This document shows positions 11,472 to 23,861 of a DNA stretch of 64,000 nucleotides, piece by piece (the first letter of the stretch is position 1; each line of letters opens with the position of its first letter). The notes below the pieces were generated by a model. It had not been told where the DNA came from and ran no database searches. It worked only from the letters and a program-made list of their open reading frames with translations. Origin of the DNA: Exophiala sp. HKRS030. Lineage: Eukaryota > Ascomycota > Eurotiomycetes > Chaetothyriales > Herpotrichiellaceae. The stretch is taken from the NCBI GenBank assembly GCA_023897205.1, contig JAHWDD010000001.1, positions 248,001 through 312,000 of the forward strand, read 5' to 3'. Position numbers and translations under genes: made by a program.

Positions 11472-12953
11472 TCAAGGATCCGGATTAGCCACCTGAACAG
11501 AATGTGAGCGCGCTTCAATTTGAGACATAAGAATCAACGTACCCGTAGCTGCCTTGAGTAATCCTGGTTGTCCTGAAGTGAGACGTTGCTAACCTGACCT
11601 TCGTCGTGGAAATACAGGGCGTAAGGATTCAATCTCTGGTCAGTAGCCAGACTTCGTCGATCAAGTCCTGAAGAACCGGTGCCCGCACTTCTTGGACCGC
11701 TACCGTTGGGTATCCCGGAAGTGTTGATGCGAGGAGTCTTAGTCCCGAGCAACCCAGAGGACGACAATTGACTAACTTGTCGGGAGGGTACGTTGTTCGA
11801 AGGCGAGCGGTCGCCACTTCGAGCAATGAACGACGATTCAGGCTGGCTGATGGTGCCATTTCTCTTCTGCCGGCGTCGATACCATACGTACATAGCTGCA
11901 CCGATGAGAGCACCCACACCGAGAGCGGCGCCCACAACAATGCCAGCGACCTTGCCACCACTGATACCACCGCCGCCGCCACCAGTAGCAGATTGACCCA
12001 AGGTCGCATCTGAAGAGACCGCGGGAGTGGGCGTTACTAGGATCGTGCTTACTTTGCCGGTGACAGTAGTGACGCTGGTGTAGACTTCGGTGGGCGCAGC
12101 AGTAGTGCTATCTGTCGCTGTGTCCACGGACGAGGCTGAGAAGGACGATGAAGTCGGTTCAGACGACGACTGGGAACCACGTTAGCAAGCCGTTTGTATT
12201 GGTTACAAAAGCAGAAAACACCACAACACCCGTATAATGAGGAACAATAAAGTGGGGTGACATGAAAGAGACGGGTCAGTCATACAATGAAGCTCGTGTA
12301 GCTTGATGAGCTAGTCAAGGGAGCCCTTGACGTGTCATATGTTACAGAAGAAGCCTCGTCGGAGCTCTGAGAGGATCCAACGGTTACCATTGAAGAAAAT
12401 GAAGAAGCAGGAGAGGAGGTAGTAGCCGGAGCATCAGAGGTGGAAGTGGATGGTGACCCGGACTCAAATGGAGAGGTACTAACCGAAGAGGTTCGGGGTG
12501 CTGCGCTGCTGCCAGAAGCTCCAGAGGTGCCGAGAGGAACTCCAGGACTCAATTGGTAATATCCATAAAGGCCAGCGTTGGTCGAACCACACCAGTCCTG
12601 AGGATAACCAGGACATTGTTCGTTGCAATCGTACGTGCTCTGCTGGTCAGCAGGGACGTAGTTTGAACACCAGCAGTAAGAACCCTGGAGGACGGCAAAG
12701 GCGTATGATCCCTGGCAGTGGTCCTGGCACGCGCCATTTGACATAAACTGGTTATAATCTGTTTTCCTGTCAGAAAAATGACAGCATCTTTGAGGTCTTG
12801 ACAATACTCACACCGAGGATATGAGCCCGCATTGTTGTCGGGTGAGCAGTAGGTGATGGCTAGGCCATGTGCCTGCGCGAGGAGCGAGGCGATGAGGGCA
12901 ATGTAGAGCATGAAGCAGCCCCAACGAGGGTCAGGGAGGCTTCGGGAGAGCAT
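11472..12953 (-). CDS. WSC-domain single-pass membrane protein (cell-wall stress sensor type)
   Basis: Four exons, 12953-12812, 12758-12286, 12169-11543 and 11492-11472, have matching phases and give 420 residues. The last intron (50 bp) has a CTCAC branch-like site and the tiny last exon encodes VANPDP. A signal peptide (about residues 1-31, hydrophobic LYIALIASLLAQAHG) leads into a WSC domain with regularly spaced cysteines (about 36-120, including CWCSNYVP and CPGYPQDWCG). Next comes a Ser/Thr-rich stalk suited to O-mannosylation. A single membrane helix (GIVVGAALGVGALIGAAMYV) is followed by basic residues YRRRQKR and a Ser-rich cytoplasmic tail. This is the architecture of Wsc1-4/Slg1 sensors of the cell-wall integrity pathway. 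Whether it signals like yeast Wsc1 cannot be seen. Confidence 0.9.
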
Positions 12954-15900
12954 CTTTCCTTTGAGACTGAGCCAACGGCAATGATTGTTCCAACTGTTAT
13001 TTCCTCATTGAAGATTTTTTTGTCCGACTGGCGTGAGAGATTCGTAGACGCAAGGTAGCGACAGGAGAGGTCTGACCAGGAGGATTTATTGCATCGAGAG
13101 TCGGCTGTAAGAGTCCCTTCGTCGTGGAACCTCCTGCCGGCGAAGAGGTCGAATTTCTTTTAGCAGTGGCCGACTCAGTCAAGAGGCAGAGACACTGGAG
13201 CTCTGGTACTGGGGTATCTTGCGGTCGAAGTCGTGAGGAAACGGATCTGGATGGTTGAAGAGATGGAGGAAGTGTGAGATGAATTACACTCGCGGTACTT
13301 GGCGCTCACAATGGCGGGAGTGATTGCAGGGTGAAGCCGTGAAACAAGTGCAGATATCGGCCAGTAGTGAAGGTGTCTCGCTGATTAGAAAAGGAAATAT
13401 AAGTACAAGACCTGCAGATATTGCGGTTGGGTGAAGGGGAAGTGAGGCAGATATCAAAGGTGGTCGCAGTCGAGGTACTACGATTGCCAGCCGTGGGTAG
13501 CGGAGGAAGGAGGAGAGGATTTAATGAAAATGGCGACCCTGACACGAAAAGAGAAGTGATGGGTACGGGACAAGTACGGATAACTTACTACGAGTTACAA
13601 CTGAACTAGTGGACTCGGGTAACGATGGACCAGGGTATCAATTGGCAGAAAACCCCGTTAGGAAAGATCAACCATCCAACTCAAGATCAGGTTTTTTGTG
13701 GGAAACAGAGTCGGAGGCGAATGGGTTTGTTACTACAATACTCGTTCAACTCCGTAAATAGGCGAGCTGGAAATGGTGCTTGTTAGGCACGTGGGCATGG
13801 AACTGTTTTTCTACTTGTTTTCAGGTTACGCATATTACTGCGTACTACACGACGAATCCTGCTGACGGGGAGCGTATGCATACAGGTATATCAGTACAAC
13901 AAGTCCTGCGCGTCCCGGTAGTTTGATTTTGATTTTCGAAAGCGCGCGCCAAAAAGACAATACTATGTTACAGTATCGGCAGTCTAGTACGGAGTACGAG
14001 TAAACAATGGGCGTAACTTTGTAGGGTTCCGCCCATACACCACCCATGTCCTCGTATTCATTTACCCTGCAACCACAAGCCTTACCTACCCTGGAGTAAA
14101 CTCAAGCACAACAATAATGTCGTCCCGACCAACCCTCCATCTTTGAAGCTCGTTCCAACTCCTAGGCGCGGAGGTGCCGGGCATTATTGAATGAGGCCAA
14201 CAACTCTAAACCCAAGTGATGATGATTGGCAATGTTTTGTACGTACGCCTGCCCAATGCCATGTCACTCTGTAGTTGTGAATCCGTGAACGGGCCACCAT
14301 CGGTCTTCATCACCGACTAGGCTGTTGATGTGCCTGGGACTTGAATTGATGTTTTGACAAAAGCCAGCCCTGTAGGAGATCAAAAGGCTCGCATCACTGG
14401 CCGTCGCCGCTGCCGCTGCCGCTGCCGTTGGAAATGGTGTTGCTGAATCCGTTACGGAGTTTCCACCGTCTTTACAAGTGGGTTACTGTTACTCGGTAGG
14501 CACACTATTGCCGCTGACCTCAATACCAATGTTTGCATGTTTGCTTTTTATTGTCCCTCATCGCGATCCGACCAAGATCGAGTTACTTCTTTTTGAGACT
14601 ATTGCGGATTTTTACATCAAGTAGCCACCGTTGGGCCTCTCTTTTTGGAAGCGTGGGCAGAAATGTCGGCCTGCGCAGGCCTCAGGTCAATACGGAGAAG
14701 AAGACCGTGTTATGCGGAGGCGCCTTCACTTCTCTCTCTTCAATGATGCATTGATTCTGCAGCGACAGGCTGGACTGACAAATGGCCTATCTCCTGCGAC
14801 CGCACCCTCGTCTTTGTATCACTGATGCTCGCATTTCGGGGTTCCGTACCACAGAATGGCAATGTCTAGGCCTTCCATCGACTCGTCTCATATCCAAGCG
14901 TCATTACTCCGGACGGAGGATTGACGGTGCTATTAACTTTGCTGCCCACCCAGTGTCTGTGCTCAAAGTATGTTATCCATGAGTTGAAATTTCTGCATGC
15001 AACGGTGAAGTCTCATGGACAAATTCTCCGGGTTTCAAAGCAAGAGGGCCTATACCTAGCAGAGTCCCCTTCTCACAGATGTTAGCCATGATACTGGAAA
15101 GAAGACGGCGAGATGATCCGTCGTTTGCAAATCCATGCGCCTGCAGATGCGTCATGCATTGGTTCCCGCTGTGGCGCCTGCGGTGTCACTACTGGGTTGC
15201 AGATTCGCTTCAAGAAACACACAGCTGCAGCTCATCTTCCCTCCCAATCTCCCTCGCTCTGATCAAATCCCACAAGCCTCCAAATTTCGTCTCCAGATCA
15301 CATCAACATCTGGCCTCCTTTTGCATCTCACCGCCAGGTTTCATTGTTACACAACAACCCAAGCTCACTCACCGTCTCCTCGGGCCCACGTGTCTGCCAT
15401 GATACAAGTATGTACAGTATTGCAAGAGTCCGCAGCGCTCTGAACAATGCTCTCTACCGGCATCTGACTGTGCGACGGTGGCGACAACGCCAGATTAGCA
15501 TCCCCCGTAAGCTCTTACAATAGAGACACTTCTCACACCACACATGGCTGGAGTGGTGAGCTTGTTTCTCCCGTGCATTTTAACTGTCTTTTTTTACCGG
15601 AGTATTAGTGGGTATGTTTCTGGTCCAGCTCTCCAAGGGTGGTCAGTTCTTGTCGAGGGAATCCAGGGCGGGCCAGCAAATGGCATGCCTAACCCAGTGC
15701 ACATCTTTCTTCCCAAGTGCGGGGAAGCCAGCAAAGTACATCCCCTGCTTGCATTAGGTACTTCACGAGTACAGAGAACGAAACCCTGCGATTTACTCAG
15801 ACCTCGAGCAAGTCAGCTTCATTCCTTTGCATCTCCTCCCGTGGTCCTTCGTCTGGTTGGGTGGAACGGGCAGGACCGACCACCTTCTCAATTGTCCAGT

Positions 15901-17649
15901 CCGCAGCACGCAGTCCGTACAAGTAACCGATTCGACAAATCGTTATCTTCACTGACTACCGAATCAAGGATTCTACAGGGGGGCGAAGAGAATGGTGCAT
16001 TTTGACGTGCATGGATAAGCGTCCTGCGCCATTCGAGGCAAGCTTCCAGTAGCTTGTTGATTGGCTATCTTGTCCATTTCAATGGCATGTCCTTGAAACG
16101 AAGTATAACCCATGCAAGTTGTTATCGTACAGCAGATACTACCAGCCTCTTTATTTTTCCTGCGTGAGTTTTGCATTCCATATCATCAAAGGAGGGGTTC
16201 ACAGGATTACTTGATTTCGTATCAGCAGACCCTCGGGCATGTAATAAGTCCAGACCTCTAGCGGGCCATGCCAGGAAAGCTACTTGTGGTATCGTTACCG
16301 ATTTCATCGAGCTACCTTAGGTATCCGATTATCTCGAGGGACGAGGAATCAATTATTGGCTCTTGGGACCGATGAGCCTAATATGTCGCTTGCACATTAT
16401 TGCAGGTTGAAAAAAAGGTGGTGGTTTACGCGTCGTCGCAACCTACCACATTAACTTGAACCATGTACACGTTCCCATAGCTTTTGCTCGGCGGTAAGTC
16501 TTTTCTCTGGCCGAGCTCTCATATACCAGGTTGCCCTAGCAAAACAAAGCCAGGCACACTCAAATTCCAAGGTATTGGCCCCCCGACGTACGCGGCTCGA
16601 CGGGTGGGAAACGAAGCGGTATGTAAGGCGTGCGTGGGGGGGTGGTGGGTTGGTCGGCCGAGGCAGGCAAAGCAAAGTCAGTAAACAAATCACAACAACG
16701 ACGAGCAGTTCCTTCCAATAAGAAACAAATGGTTTGACGACAGGGGGGGACTGAAATCCCTGACCGTCCCTCGTGTGTACCTGTCATTTCACCGTGTTGT
16801 TCTTGTTGTACGGGTGTAATTTTGAACGTGTTTCAAGTCTCCAGGGGGGGGGGGGTTACCAAGGTACTCGGTATCAATAAATGTTTCAAAGCCATTGCAC
16901 GACAAGTTCCAATCTTGGGGGAAACGAAGTTCTGAAGATCCCGACCCGACCGTGGAGAAATTGTGTTTTTGTTTGATCAACCCGCCGCTCCCGACGTCAT
17001 ACACCACGTGATATCCAGGGGTCGAGCCAACCAACAAAGGGCTTCTTTTTGTATCGTGCGTGGTGTTTGAAATTACAGGTCCCCCATATGGAGTACATTC
17101 CAGCATCATTACAGGCAAAGACGAGCGAAACGGCTATGACCGACTCCCCGTTCTTCACATCTGGGACGACAGACCAACAAAAATACCCAGGGCAAGGTGC
17201 ACAAAAAACAATCATTGACGGGAATATCAATGGCTTCGACATACTCGTACGAGTACAGGCTCCCAACGTCCCTGTGATAAGCAAGGGATGCGTGACTCAG
17301 CACCGGGTCCTTCATTACTGTATGCCAAATTTCAGGAGATCTGTACATAGACAGGGGAGCGCTCGACAAGGGGGCAGGGGAAAACAAAGGATTGACCCCC
17401 TTCTCGCCTGTGATGACCATGAACCAGATGACATCGACGATACGAGTACGGAGCGAGTGTGTGGGTTTTTCTTTCTTTCAAACTTGACTGCATTCCACCT
17501 TCTGTGAGCATTTTACCGTTGTTTGAATACCTAGGTATCTCTGTCTTGTTCGTATCCCTTGCCAAAAAAGAAAAACAATCAGAAACCATCTCGCAGTGTT
17601 CTATGTAAGAAGCTACATTCTCCAATCGTACACAGCGGCCAAAATGTCT
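12954..17649. other. 4.7 kb gene-poor stretch
   Basis: No exon series with a known domain was found on either strand. It contains a TACGGAGTA element (13988-13996), a GCCGCT microsatellite (about 14402-14430) and a run of 12 G (16844-16855). The longest ATG frame is 15544-16005 (153 residues, hydrophobic start, no recognised homology); I do not count it as a gene. The left end is the WSC promoter and the right end the ligase 3' flank. Confidence 0.45.
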
Positions 17650-19499
17650 CTATAGCTTGGCACCGGCCTTCTTGCGCTTCTCTCTTTCTTGGTCCCTGAG
17701 CAACCGTCTGAGAATCTTGCCCGACGCACTCTTGGGAATGACATCGATGAACTCGATGCCGCCGGCAAGCCACTTGTGGCGAGCCTTTTCCTTTTCGACG
17801 TGCTTGGCGATACTGCGCTTGACCATGGCATCGCTCTCCTCCAGGCCGACCGACTGGGACTTGACCACGAAAGCCTTGGGGACCTCGCCAGCTCGCTCGT
17901 CGGGGACGGGGATGACGGCGCAATCGGCGACGGCGGGGTGATTGAGTAGGCACGATTCCAGCTCTGCCGGGGCGACTTGAAGACCCTACGAAAATGTGTC
18001 AGTCACGTTTCCCGCCCGTCGACCAAGTCGATTCTTACCTTGACTTTGATGAGTTCCTTTATTCGGTCCACGACCCAGATATGTTCGTTGCCCTTTGGCG
18101 ACACCCGGATTTCAACTTCATCGCCGGTTCGCATGAATCGGCCCTCGGGCATGTCCACAAACGTCTCCTTGGTCGCCTTTTCGTTCTTCAGGTAACCCAA
18201 GACCACGCTGGGTGACTTGACCAAGAGTTCACCGCGCTGGTTGTACCCCGTGATCTCGTTGCCCTCGATGCTCAGGATCTTGGCCTCGTAACCCGGGACC
18301 AAGCAACCTGACGAGCCGAACCAAACATCGGCCGGAGACGTCGAGCACACCACCGTGCACGTCTCCGTCAGCCCGTACCCCTGTCGAATGATCCATTTTG
18401 GATATTGAGCCGCCAGTTCCTGGGCCGTTTCCTCGCCTAGTGGAGCGGCACCCGTGAAGATACATCTCACGCTCGACAAGTCGAACTTTTGGAGAAGTTG
18501 CTGTTGCTTGACCATTGCGATGATAATCGGTGGGACGATGTACAGGGTGTTGATCTTGTACGTCTGGATCGAGTTGAGGTAGTGCTGCAGGTCGAATTTA
18601 GGAAGGATTATAACTTGATCACCCCGGTAGGTCGACGCATGGCTAGTCACGATCAACCCATAAATGTGTGACTGCGGCAAGAGACCGAGGGCGATGTCGT
18701 GGTAGCCAGGCGCAACTGCCTCTCGAGCCGGCTTGTCATACAGAGTTATCTGGACGGTATTCGCAATCACGTTTCTATGGCTGATCATGACACCCTTGGG
18801 GAGACCTGAAGTGCCACTCGAATAGCACAAAAACGCGGTCTGTCTCGCACCCTGACCTTTGCTCCATTTGATGGGTTCCAGCTCCGGCAGTGACTCTCCT
18901 TCTTTTACTAACTGACCGAGGGTCTTGAATTCCTTGGGAATGGGAGGATCATTTGGCATCTCGCATATGTAGACTTTGCTTCTGGGTATGTTCGCCTTTG
19001 CCGCGGCTTCTAGCGCCGTTTCCAACAGAGGCATGACAGTGAAGAGCACCGTGGCGCCCGAGTTGGTGAGTTGGTGCCGAAGCTCGTCTGCGCTGTAGGC
19101 TGCGTTGGCGGGCGACGACACCCCGTTCATTCTGTGAATTGCCCATGACAAGGTCATGATATCGATCTGGAGGAAGCGATTAGTTCAGACGTCTTGAGAC
19201 GGACGATAGACGTGCGTGCGTACCGTGTTCAGCGCAAACACACCAACAACCTTGTCATACTCGGAGCCCTCGTTGACTTTCCAACCGAGCTCTCTTGACA
19301 ATGCTCGCGCCAATTTCTCGAATCTCTCCCTCTGCTGTGTCGCAGAGATGCTCTTGCCGGTGAGACCGCACGTGTAGGTGTCCCACGACTCGGCGTAGGG
19401 TCGTCGCCCGTACTGCTCATCGAACATGAATTCGCATATCGGTACCGTATCCGGGATCTCTGGCAATTTGGGCAGCCATGGCGCAGGGTAGAAGACCAT
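17650..19499 (-). CDS. 4-coumarate-CoA ligase-like acyl-CoA synthetase, peroxisomal
   Basis: Three exons, 19499-19224, 19166-18039 and 17985-17650, all phase 0 with introns of 57 and 53 bp, give 579 residues, a normal length. The ANL-superfamily phosphate loop SSGTSGLPKGV is at about residue 208, the adenylate motif QGYGLTETC follows, then GELLVKSPSVVLGY, TGDEVEI and the hinge VVDRIKELIKVKG. The C-terminal domain carries the catalytic lysine motif PKSASGKILRR. The last three residues, AKL, are a canonical PTS1 signal, so the enzyme is expected in peroxisomes. It should activate an aryl or aliphatic carboxylate to its CoA thioester; the substrate is not visible. In fungi such enzymes feed beta-oxidation or side-chain shortening of phenylpropanoids. 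Confidence 0.93.
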
Positions 19500-20367
19500 G
19501 ACGGCGAGATGGTTTGAATGGGAAAAACTGGAAAATGACCGCCTTGTTTGAAAAGAATGAACAAGAAATTGCAAAACAGTTGAAGAGATTCCAGGGAAGA
19601 AAGAATGCACACGAGAAAAAAGATATTGGCATTCTACTTCGTGCTCGTAAGGGAGGGAGCCCAGTGCTTTTCCCCCGAGCCCAGGACGACATCCGAGGCA
19701 TTGTCATTCTTACCTGTCCGTATCCAGTATGGGCTGGGCTCGATTAGGTCACTTTTAGGGGAGCGAAGCTGCGCCCGTGGAGTTCACAACCCGTGGAGTC
19801 GGTGGGCTGGTGCTGGCCCCTCGCTGATTGATCAGTTGGGGAGGAGGAACAAGAGTCGAGTCGAGTTGTGGGGAGGGTTCACGAACATTTTGCACGAGTC
19901 CCTAAGTCCACCGGATGTCCGAGTGGCAATTGATGAATAGTTTTCGAATTGTCTTACCACTGTCATCAACTCGTGGGACATTGTGTACATTGTGATAATT
20001 GGATGATTTCTCATTTCTCATGTACGCAGTCCTGCGTACTGACTGTCCTGCGACACAAGAAAGTCGCTTTCCCAAATCCCGCCCGCCCTCAGGTGGCCCG
20101 GGAGATGCCTCGGGGTTAAGGTGCAAGGAGGTCCGGACCAGCCAATAGATCAGCCTCGACTGGATGAGGCTTGTTTTTGCCCATGTTCCGAGGTTACGGG
20201 AGTACATAATGCAGATAGAATCCACCTCAAGGGATGTTGCTGGCAAGATTGACTGCCTTAACCTACGATAGGTGTTGTGCTGTTTGGACTGTTGCTATTG
20301 TACCTGTGTAGTGAAATATTCCACAAGAGGTTTTATTACCCGTAATGGAAATCTGATATATCAACTA
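19500..20367. other. Intergenic, no gene seen
   Basis: Upstream region of the ligase gene and 3' flank of the SET gene. A short imperfect repeat (GTCCTGCGTACTGACTGTCCTGCG, two copies of the GTCCTGCG core) lies near 20029-20052. Confidence 0.35.
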
Positions 20368-21963
20368 CTACTGCTTTGATCGACATTTCTCTGCACCGCA
20401 TGTACACTCGAGGTTCATGTTTGTGAAATATCCTTCCCCATAGTCTGACGTCAACTCCTCCCCAAAGTTGATATCCCTCAGTGTTTGAATCAGAATCACC
20501 CGTCGTCGGCCGACCGTCGCAAATGTGTACGAGGCGTTTGGTTGACAACTGTGATTGATGTATCGTGTCCAGTTCCCATATATTGCCGGATCAACAATTA
20601 TGTCGATAGAGTCTTCCGCCTGACCATTATCAACGCCTCTCCTTTTCTGGCGACGCTTCTGTGGGATGCCCATCCCAAACACATACATCTCCGTTCTATA
20701 TCTGCTTGGGTTCTGGTATGGGTAGATTTCCCCAATGTATTCACCCAGGATCGCATCCTTCTCCAGAGGTTGGAGGGCTCGAACCCCCGTGCCCAACTTC
20801 CCGGTGTCGAACAACTCGACCAGAGCGTCAGGGCGGCCGTTGTGTTTATCGTAGTAGTCTGACAATTTGCAGGGACAGTCCTTTCTTTTGCCACAGGAGT
20901 AGCACTTGAGTTTCACATCGAATCGCGGATCTCCATTTGCCTGATCCGATAAATTTGGCCAGTCGTAAGTGTCCAGCACTCTAGACTCCGCCATATCAAC
21001 TTGCCATGCCTTTTGATGTTCACCAATCGTCGGCCTCCCTCCTCCATTGAGGCCTCCCGGCACCCTCTGTCCGTAAAAGTCCTCATTGTCGAGGTCGGAG
21101 CTGTATTGGTATTCGAAACGACAGCGCTTTGCAGACTCTTTTCTCTTGGGGAGCACCCAATGGTGAGGAACGTGGTCTGTAGGATGATGAAGCTGGTGCA
21201 AGTCACGTTCACCTATACCAAAGCTATCATGGTTAATGTTGTGAACATGTTGGTCACCTTTGAAGCAGCATTTGATGAGGCGGTCGTATTCAGTGTCAAA
21301 AACTCTCAATGCGGCCTCCCAGTTCAGGTTCCTTGTTACGGCCACCAACTCTAAGCTGGACGAGAATTTTTTGATCTTGGGGAGTACATCACCCCATCTC
21401 GGTAGGCTTTCGGCCTTGCTGTCAGCGTTGTCTCTTTGGATGGCGGCTCGAAAACTTTGCGAGTGACAACAGATACTAAGCATAACTAGGTTGGGTGTTT
21501 TGATAAAATTGATTAGCCGTTCGGGATGGCTCACCTGAAGGTCGTCGATTGCACGCTGAACTACCTTCTTGTCCTGCTTACGGGATGGCTTGGAGTTTCT
21601 CAGGGTCCTTTTGAGGTCATCAGCAATGTCACTTGGGTAGAGGTCAAAGAATCGCAACGTTCTTGCCTGCCGGATTAAATCTTGAATTTCAGTACGGTCC
21701 TTCTCGCTGATGGGGGAAACAGCAGCAGCGACTATCTCAGCATATAGTTGAATGATAAACTTGTCAACGGCTGCAGCAATGTTTAGTTCCGGCTTGGATT
21801 TGCTCGATCCTTTCAGGGTCTTTTGGTAGTTGATATAACGTTCCGTGGGTTTCTGGCGTCGTGCACCTCGACGGGGGCCAGTACTAGCTGTCGGATCAGG
21901 AATGGGGTTGTTCTCATTTCTACTTGTGGTCTTCTTGGCTTGTCCTCTGGTTGCTGGGGCCAT
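20368..21963 (-). CDS. SET-domain protein, putative lysine methyltransferase
   Basis: A single exon of 531 residues. The N terminus is basic (APATRGQAKKTT, RRGARRQK), as in nuclear proteins. Residues up to about 370 have no recognised domain. A Cys cluster (CYSCGKRKDCPC) precedes the SET domain (about 385-520), which shows GTGVRALQPLEKDAILGEYIGE at its start, the substrate-pocket motif RYINHSCQPN and GEELTSDYG. A post-SET motif CTCGAEKC closes the protein. The pattern of SET core plus Cys-rich flanks is that of SUV39/SET2-like histone methyltransferases, but the pre-SET region is short and the long N-terminal half looks specific to filamentous fungi. Histone targets are inference. Confidence 0.88.
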   Translation of the reverse strand: MAPATRGQAKKTTSRNENNPIPDPTASTGPRRGARRQKPTERYINYQKTLKGSSKSKPELNIAAAVDKFIIQLYAEIVAAAVSPISEKDRTEIQDLIRQARTLRFFDLYPSDIADDLKRTLRNSKPSRKQDKKVVQRAIDDLQVSHPERLINFIKTPNLVMLSICCHSQSFRAAIQRDNADSKAESLPRWGDVLPKIKKFSSSLELVAVTRNLNWEAALRVFDTEYDRLIKCCFKGDQHVHNINHDSFGIGERDLHQLHHPTDHVPHHWVLPKRKESAKRCRFEYQYSSDLDNEDFYGQRVPGGLNGGGRPTIGEHQKAWQVDMAESRVLDTYDWPNLSDQANGDPRFDVKLKCYSCGKRKDCPCKLSDYYDKHNGRPDALVELFDTGKLGTGVRALQPLEKDAILGEYIGEIYPYQNPSRYRTEMYVFGMGIPQKRRQKRRGVDNGQAEDSIDIIVDPAIYGNWTRYINHSCQPNASYTFATVGRRRVILIQTLRDINFGEELTSDYGEGYFTNMNLECTCGAEKCRSKQ

Positions 21964-22336
21964 TGTGAGGGAGTCCTGGATTCGTGAATGTAAAAGGGTA
22001 GGGATGTACGATGTGTGTAGAACAAGGAAGATTGAGAGAGGACGAGCAAACGTTTATGGGGAAAGACTGGAATGCCAGGAATAGGACTCGAAAGGCTGGA
22101 CTGAATGGCCATTGTGACAAGCGTGCCAAAAATACCGTCAATGCCGTCAAGAACAATAAGGGTTTGAATAGAAAAAGTGAGGTACAAAGGAAATGAAGAA
22201 AGAATAAACTCAACTCATTGTTCATTGATGCGCCGGCCGCCGACAATTACCAAAATCCTGACAAACAATCGCGAGAGATTGGGCAGAGCCAGTGCTTTTG
22301 AATCGAGTAGGAAAATCTCATTACCAAATGGGTATC
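21964..22336. other. Intergenic, no gene seen
   Basis: Promoter side of the SET gene and 3' flank of the glutamine-synthetase-like gene. No coding signal. Confidence 0.35.
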
Positions 22337-23861
22337 TTATACAGTCTCGATATACCTCCTAACCTCCCAATCGGTCACGGCTTCATCCCATAATCTGCAT
22401 TCGTGTTCTCTCGTGCCTCCATAATGGTCGACAAATTCGTCTCCAAAGACTTCTCGGGCCACACTGCCTTTGGCCATAAATCTTGCTGTACTGTCTTTGA
22501 GGTTTTTGGGCAATCGCTCGCCTTGGTCGCTGCTCCCTCCAACATCTTCTCCTCTGCTTAGAGGAGGAACCGGGATGTCCATTTTCTTCTCTATACCTCT
22601 CCAACCCAAGGCAACAATTGTAGCAAGCACCAATGAAGGGTTTGAATCAGCGCCACAGACTCTGATTTCAAATCTCGTTGCCTTTGCTGACGCCGTGGGA
22701 GGTGCAATAAGTCTGATTGATGCTGCTCGATGCTCTAGACCCCAGGAAACAGTGACCGGTGCCCAGAAATTCTCAACCAGCCGCTTGTATGAGTTTACTG
22801 TAGGCGCAATCAATGGCATTACATCGGCCAGACCGTCCAGAATCCCAGCGAGGAACTGTCGGCCCAGGTCTGAGACGTATTCGAGGTCTTGATACGGTGG
22901 ATTTGGATCTTTCTCGCCCCGATAAAACAAGTTTTCCCCCGATTTTTTGTCGACAATGGAACAATGTACGTGCCCACTGTTGCCCGGAAGGCCCTGTTTG
23001 GGTTTTGCCATGAACGTCGGGGTGATACCATACTTGCTACCCATCGCTTTGACAACATACTTGAATAGACTCGCTCTATCCGCCATCTCGGTGATTTCAC
23101 CAAACTCAAGAGCAGCCTCGAACACTCCAGGCCCTGACTCGGTATGCCAACCTTCGACATTACATCTGAACTTCTCACAAGCATCGAAGATGCTGTAGAA
23201 CCAGTCTTGATTATGGATCGGATCGGTCAGGGAATAACCAAACATGCCCTGGGTGAGATGGGGCAGAGAGTCGACGGGGTTGGTCTGAAGGTAGGGAGCT
23301 GTGGTGGCAGATGAAAGATGAGTGGTTTGAATAGAGGGATCTCTGGGGGCTCTGAACGTGAAGAACTCGTACTCTGCGCCAGCCATGGCTCCATAGCCAG
23401 CTTTGTGCAGCTTTTGGACCGCAGTCCGCAAGAGACTTCTGGGGCAAGCGCTGATGGGTTTGCCGGTGTCGGGGTCGCAGAAGCTGACCAGGAAGAAGGG
23501 CACATTATCCTCCCATGGGATACGCCGGTAGCTGCTGAGGTCTATCTTTGCAACCAGATCTTTGTATCCATTCTCTTTATTGCTTATCTTCAGTTCTCGG
23601 AAGTAGGTCAGATCGTGCATATCCCAGCCGAAGATGACGCTGCAGAAGCCAAAGCCATCTTTCGCAACCGAAAGGAATTTCTTCTTCGAGACGAGTTTAC
23701 CTCGAAGAATTCCTGTCCCGAGTCAGCAGATGTTTGTTGTTTGGGGCCAGGTGCGTCATACCATCTATGTCAATGCCTGCGAGCTTGATCTTGGTGTCAG
23801 AGGCGAGAGCAGTCTCTAGATCGTCCAAGCTCAGAATCTCTTTGTCGCTCTGCCCAGCCAT
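22337..23861 (-). CDS. Type I glutamine synthetase-like enzyme (FluG C-domain / gamma-glutamyl ligase type)
   Basis: Two exons, 23861-23762 and 23712-22337 (phase 1, 49 bp intron), give 491 residues. The start MAGQSDKEILSLDD is the last ATG before the conserved GIDIDG motif. A beta-grasp N domain (KLAGIDIDGILRGK) is followed by the catalytic barrel with AGAEYEFFTF, ESGPGVFEAALEFGE, FMAKPKQGLPGNSGHVHCSI, NSYKRL and the Arg-rich RAASIRLI segment. These are GS-I type signatures. The length fits the GS half of FluG; the amidohydrolase half is absent. Related bacterial enzymes (PuuA, anilide synthases) glutamylate amines rather than ammonia, so the substrate is open. It is divergently placed to the SDR at 24674, about 810 bp away, so shared control is possible. 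Confidence 0.9.

Noticed and set aside
15544..16005. 153-codon ATG frame as a small secreted-protein gene
   Set aside because: It begins with a hydrophobic run, but composition after it is erratic, no domain is seen and no introns or neighbours support it.
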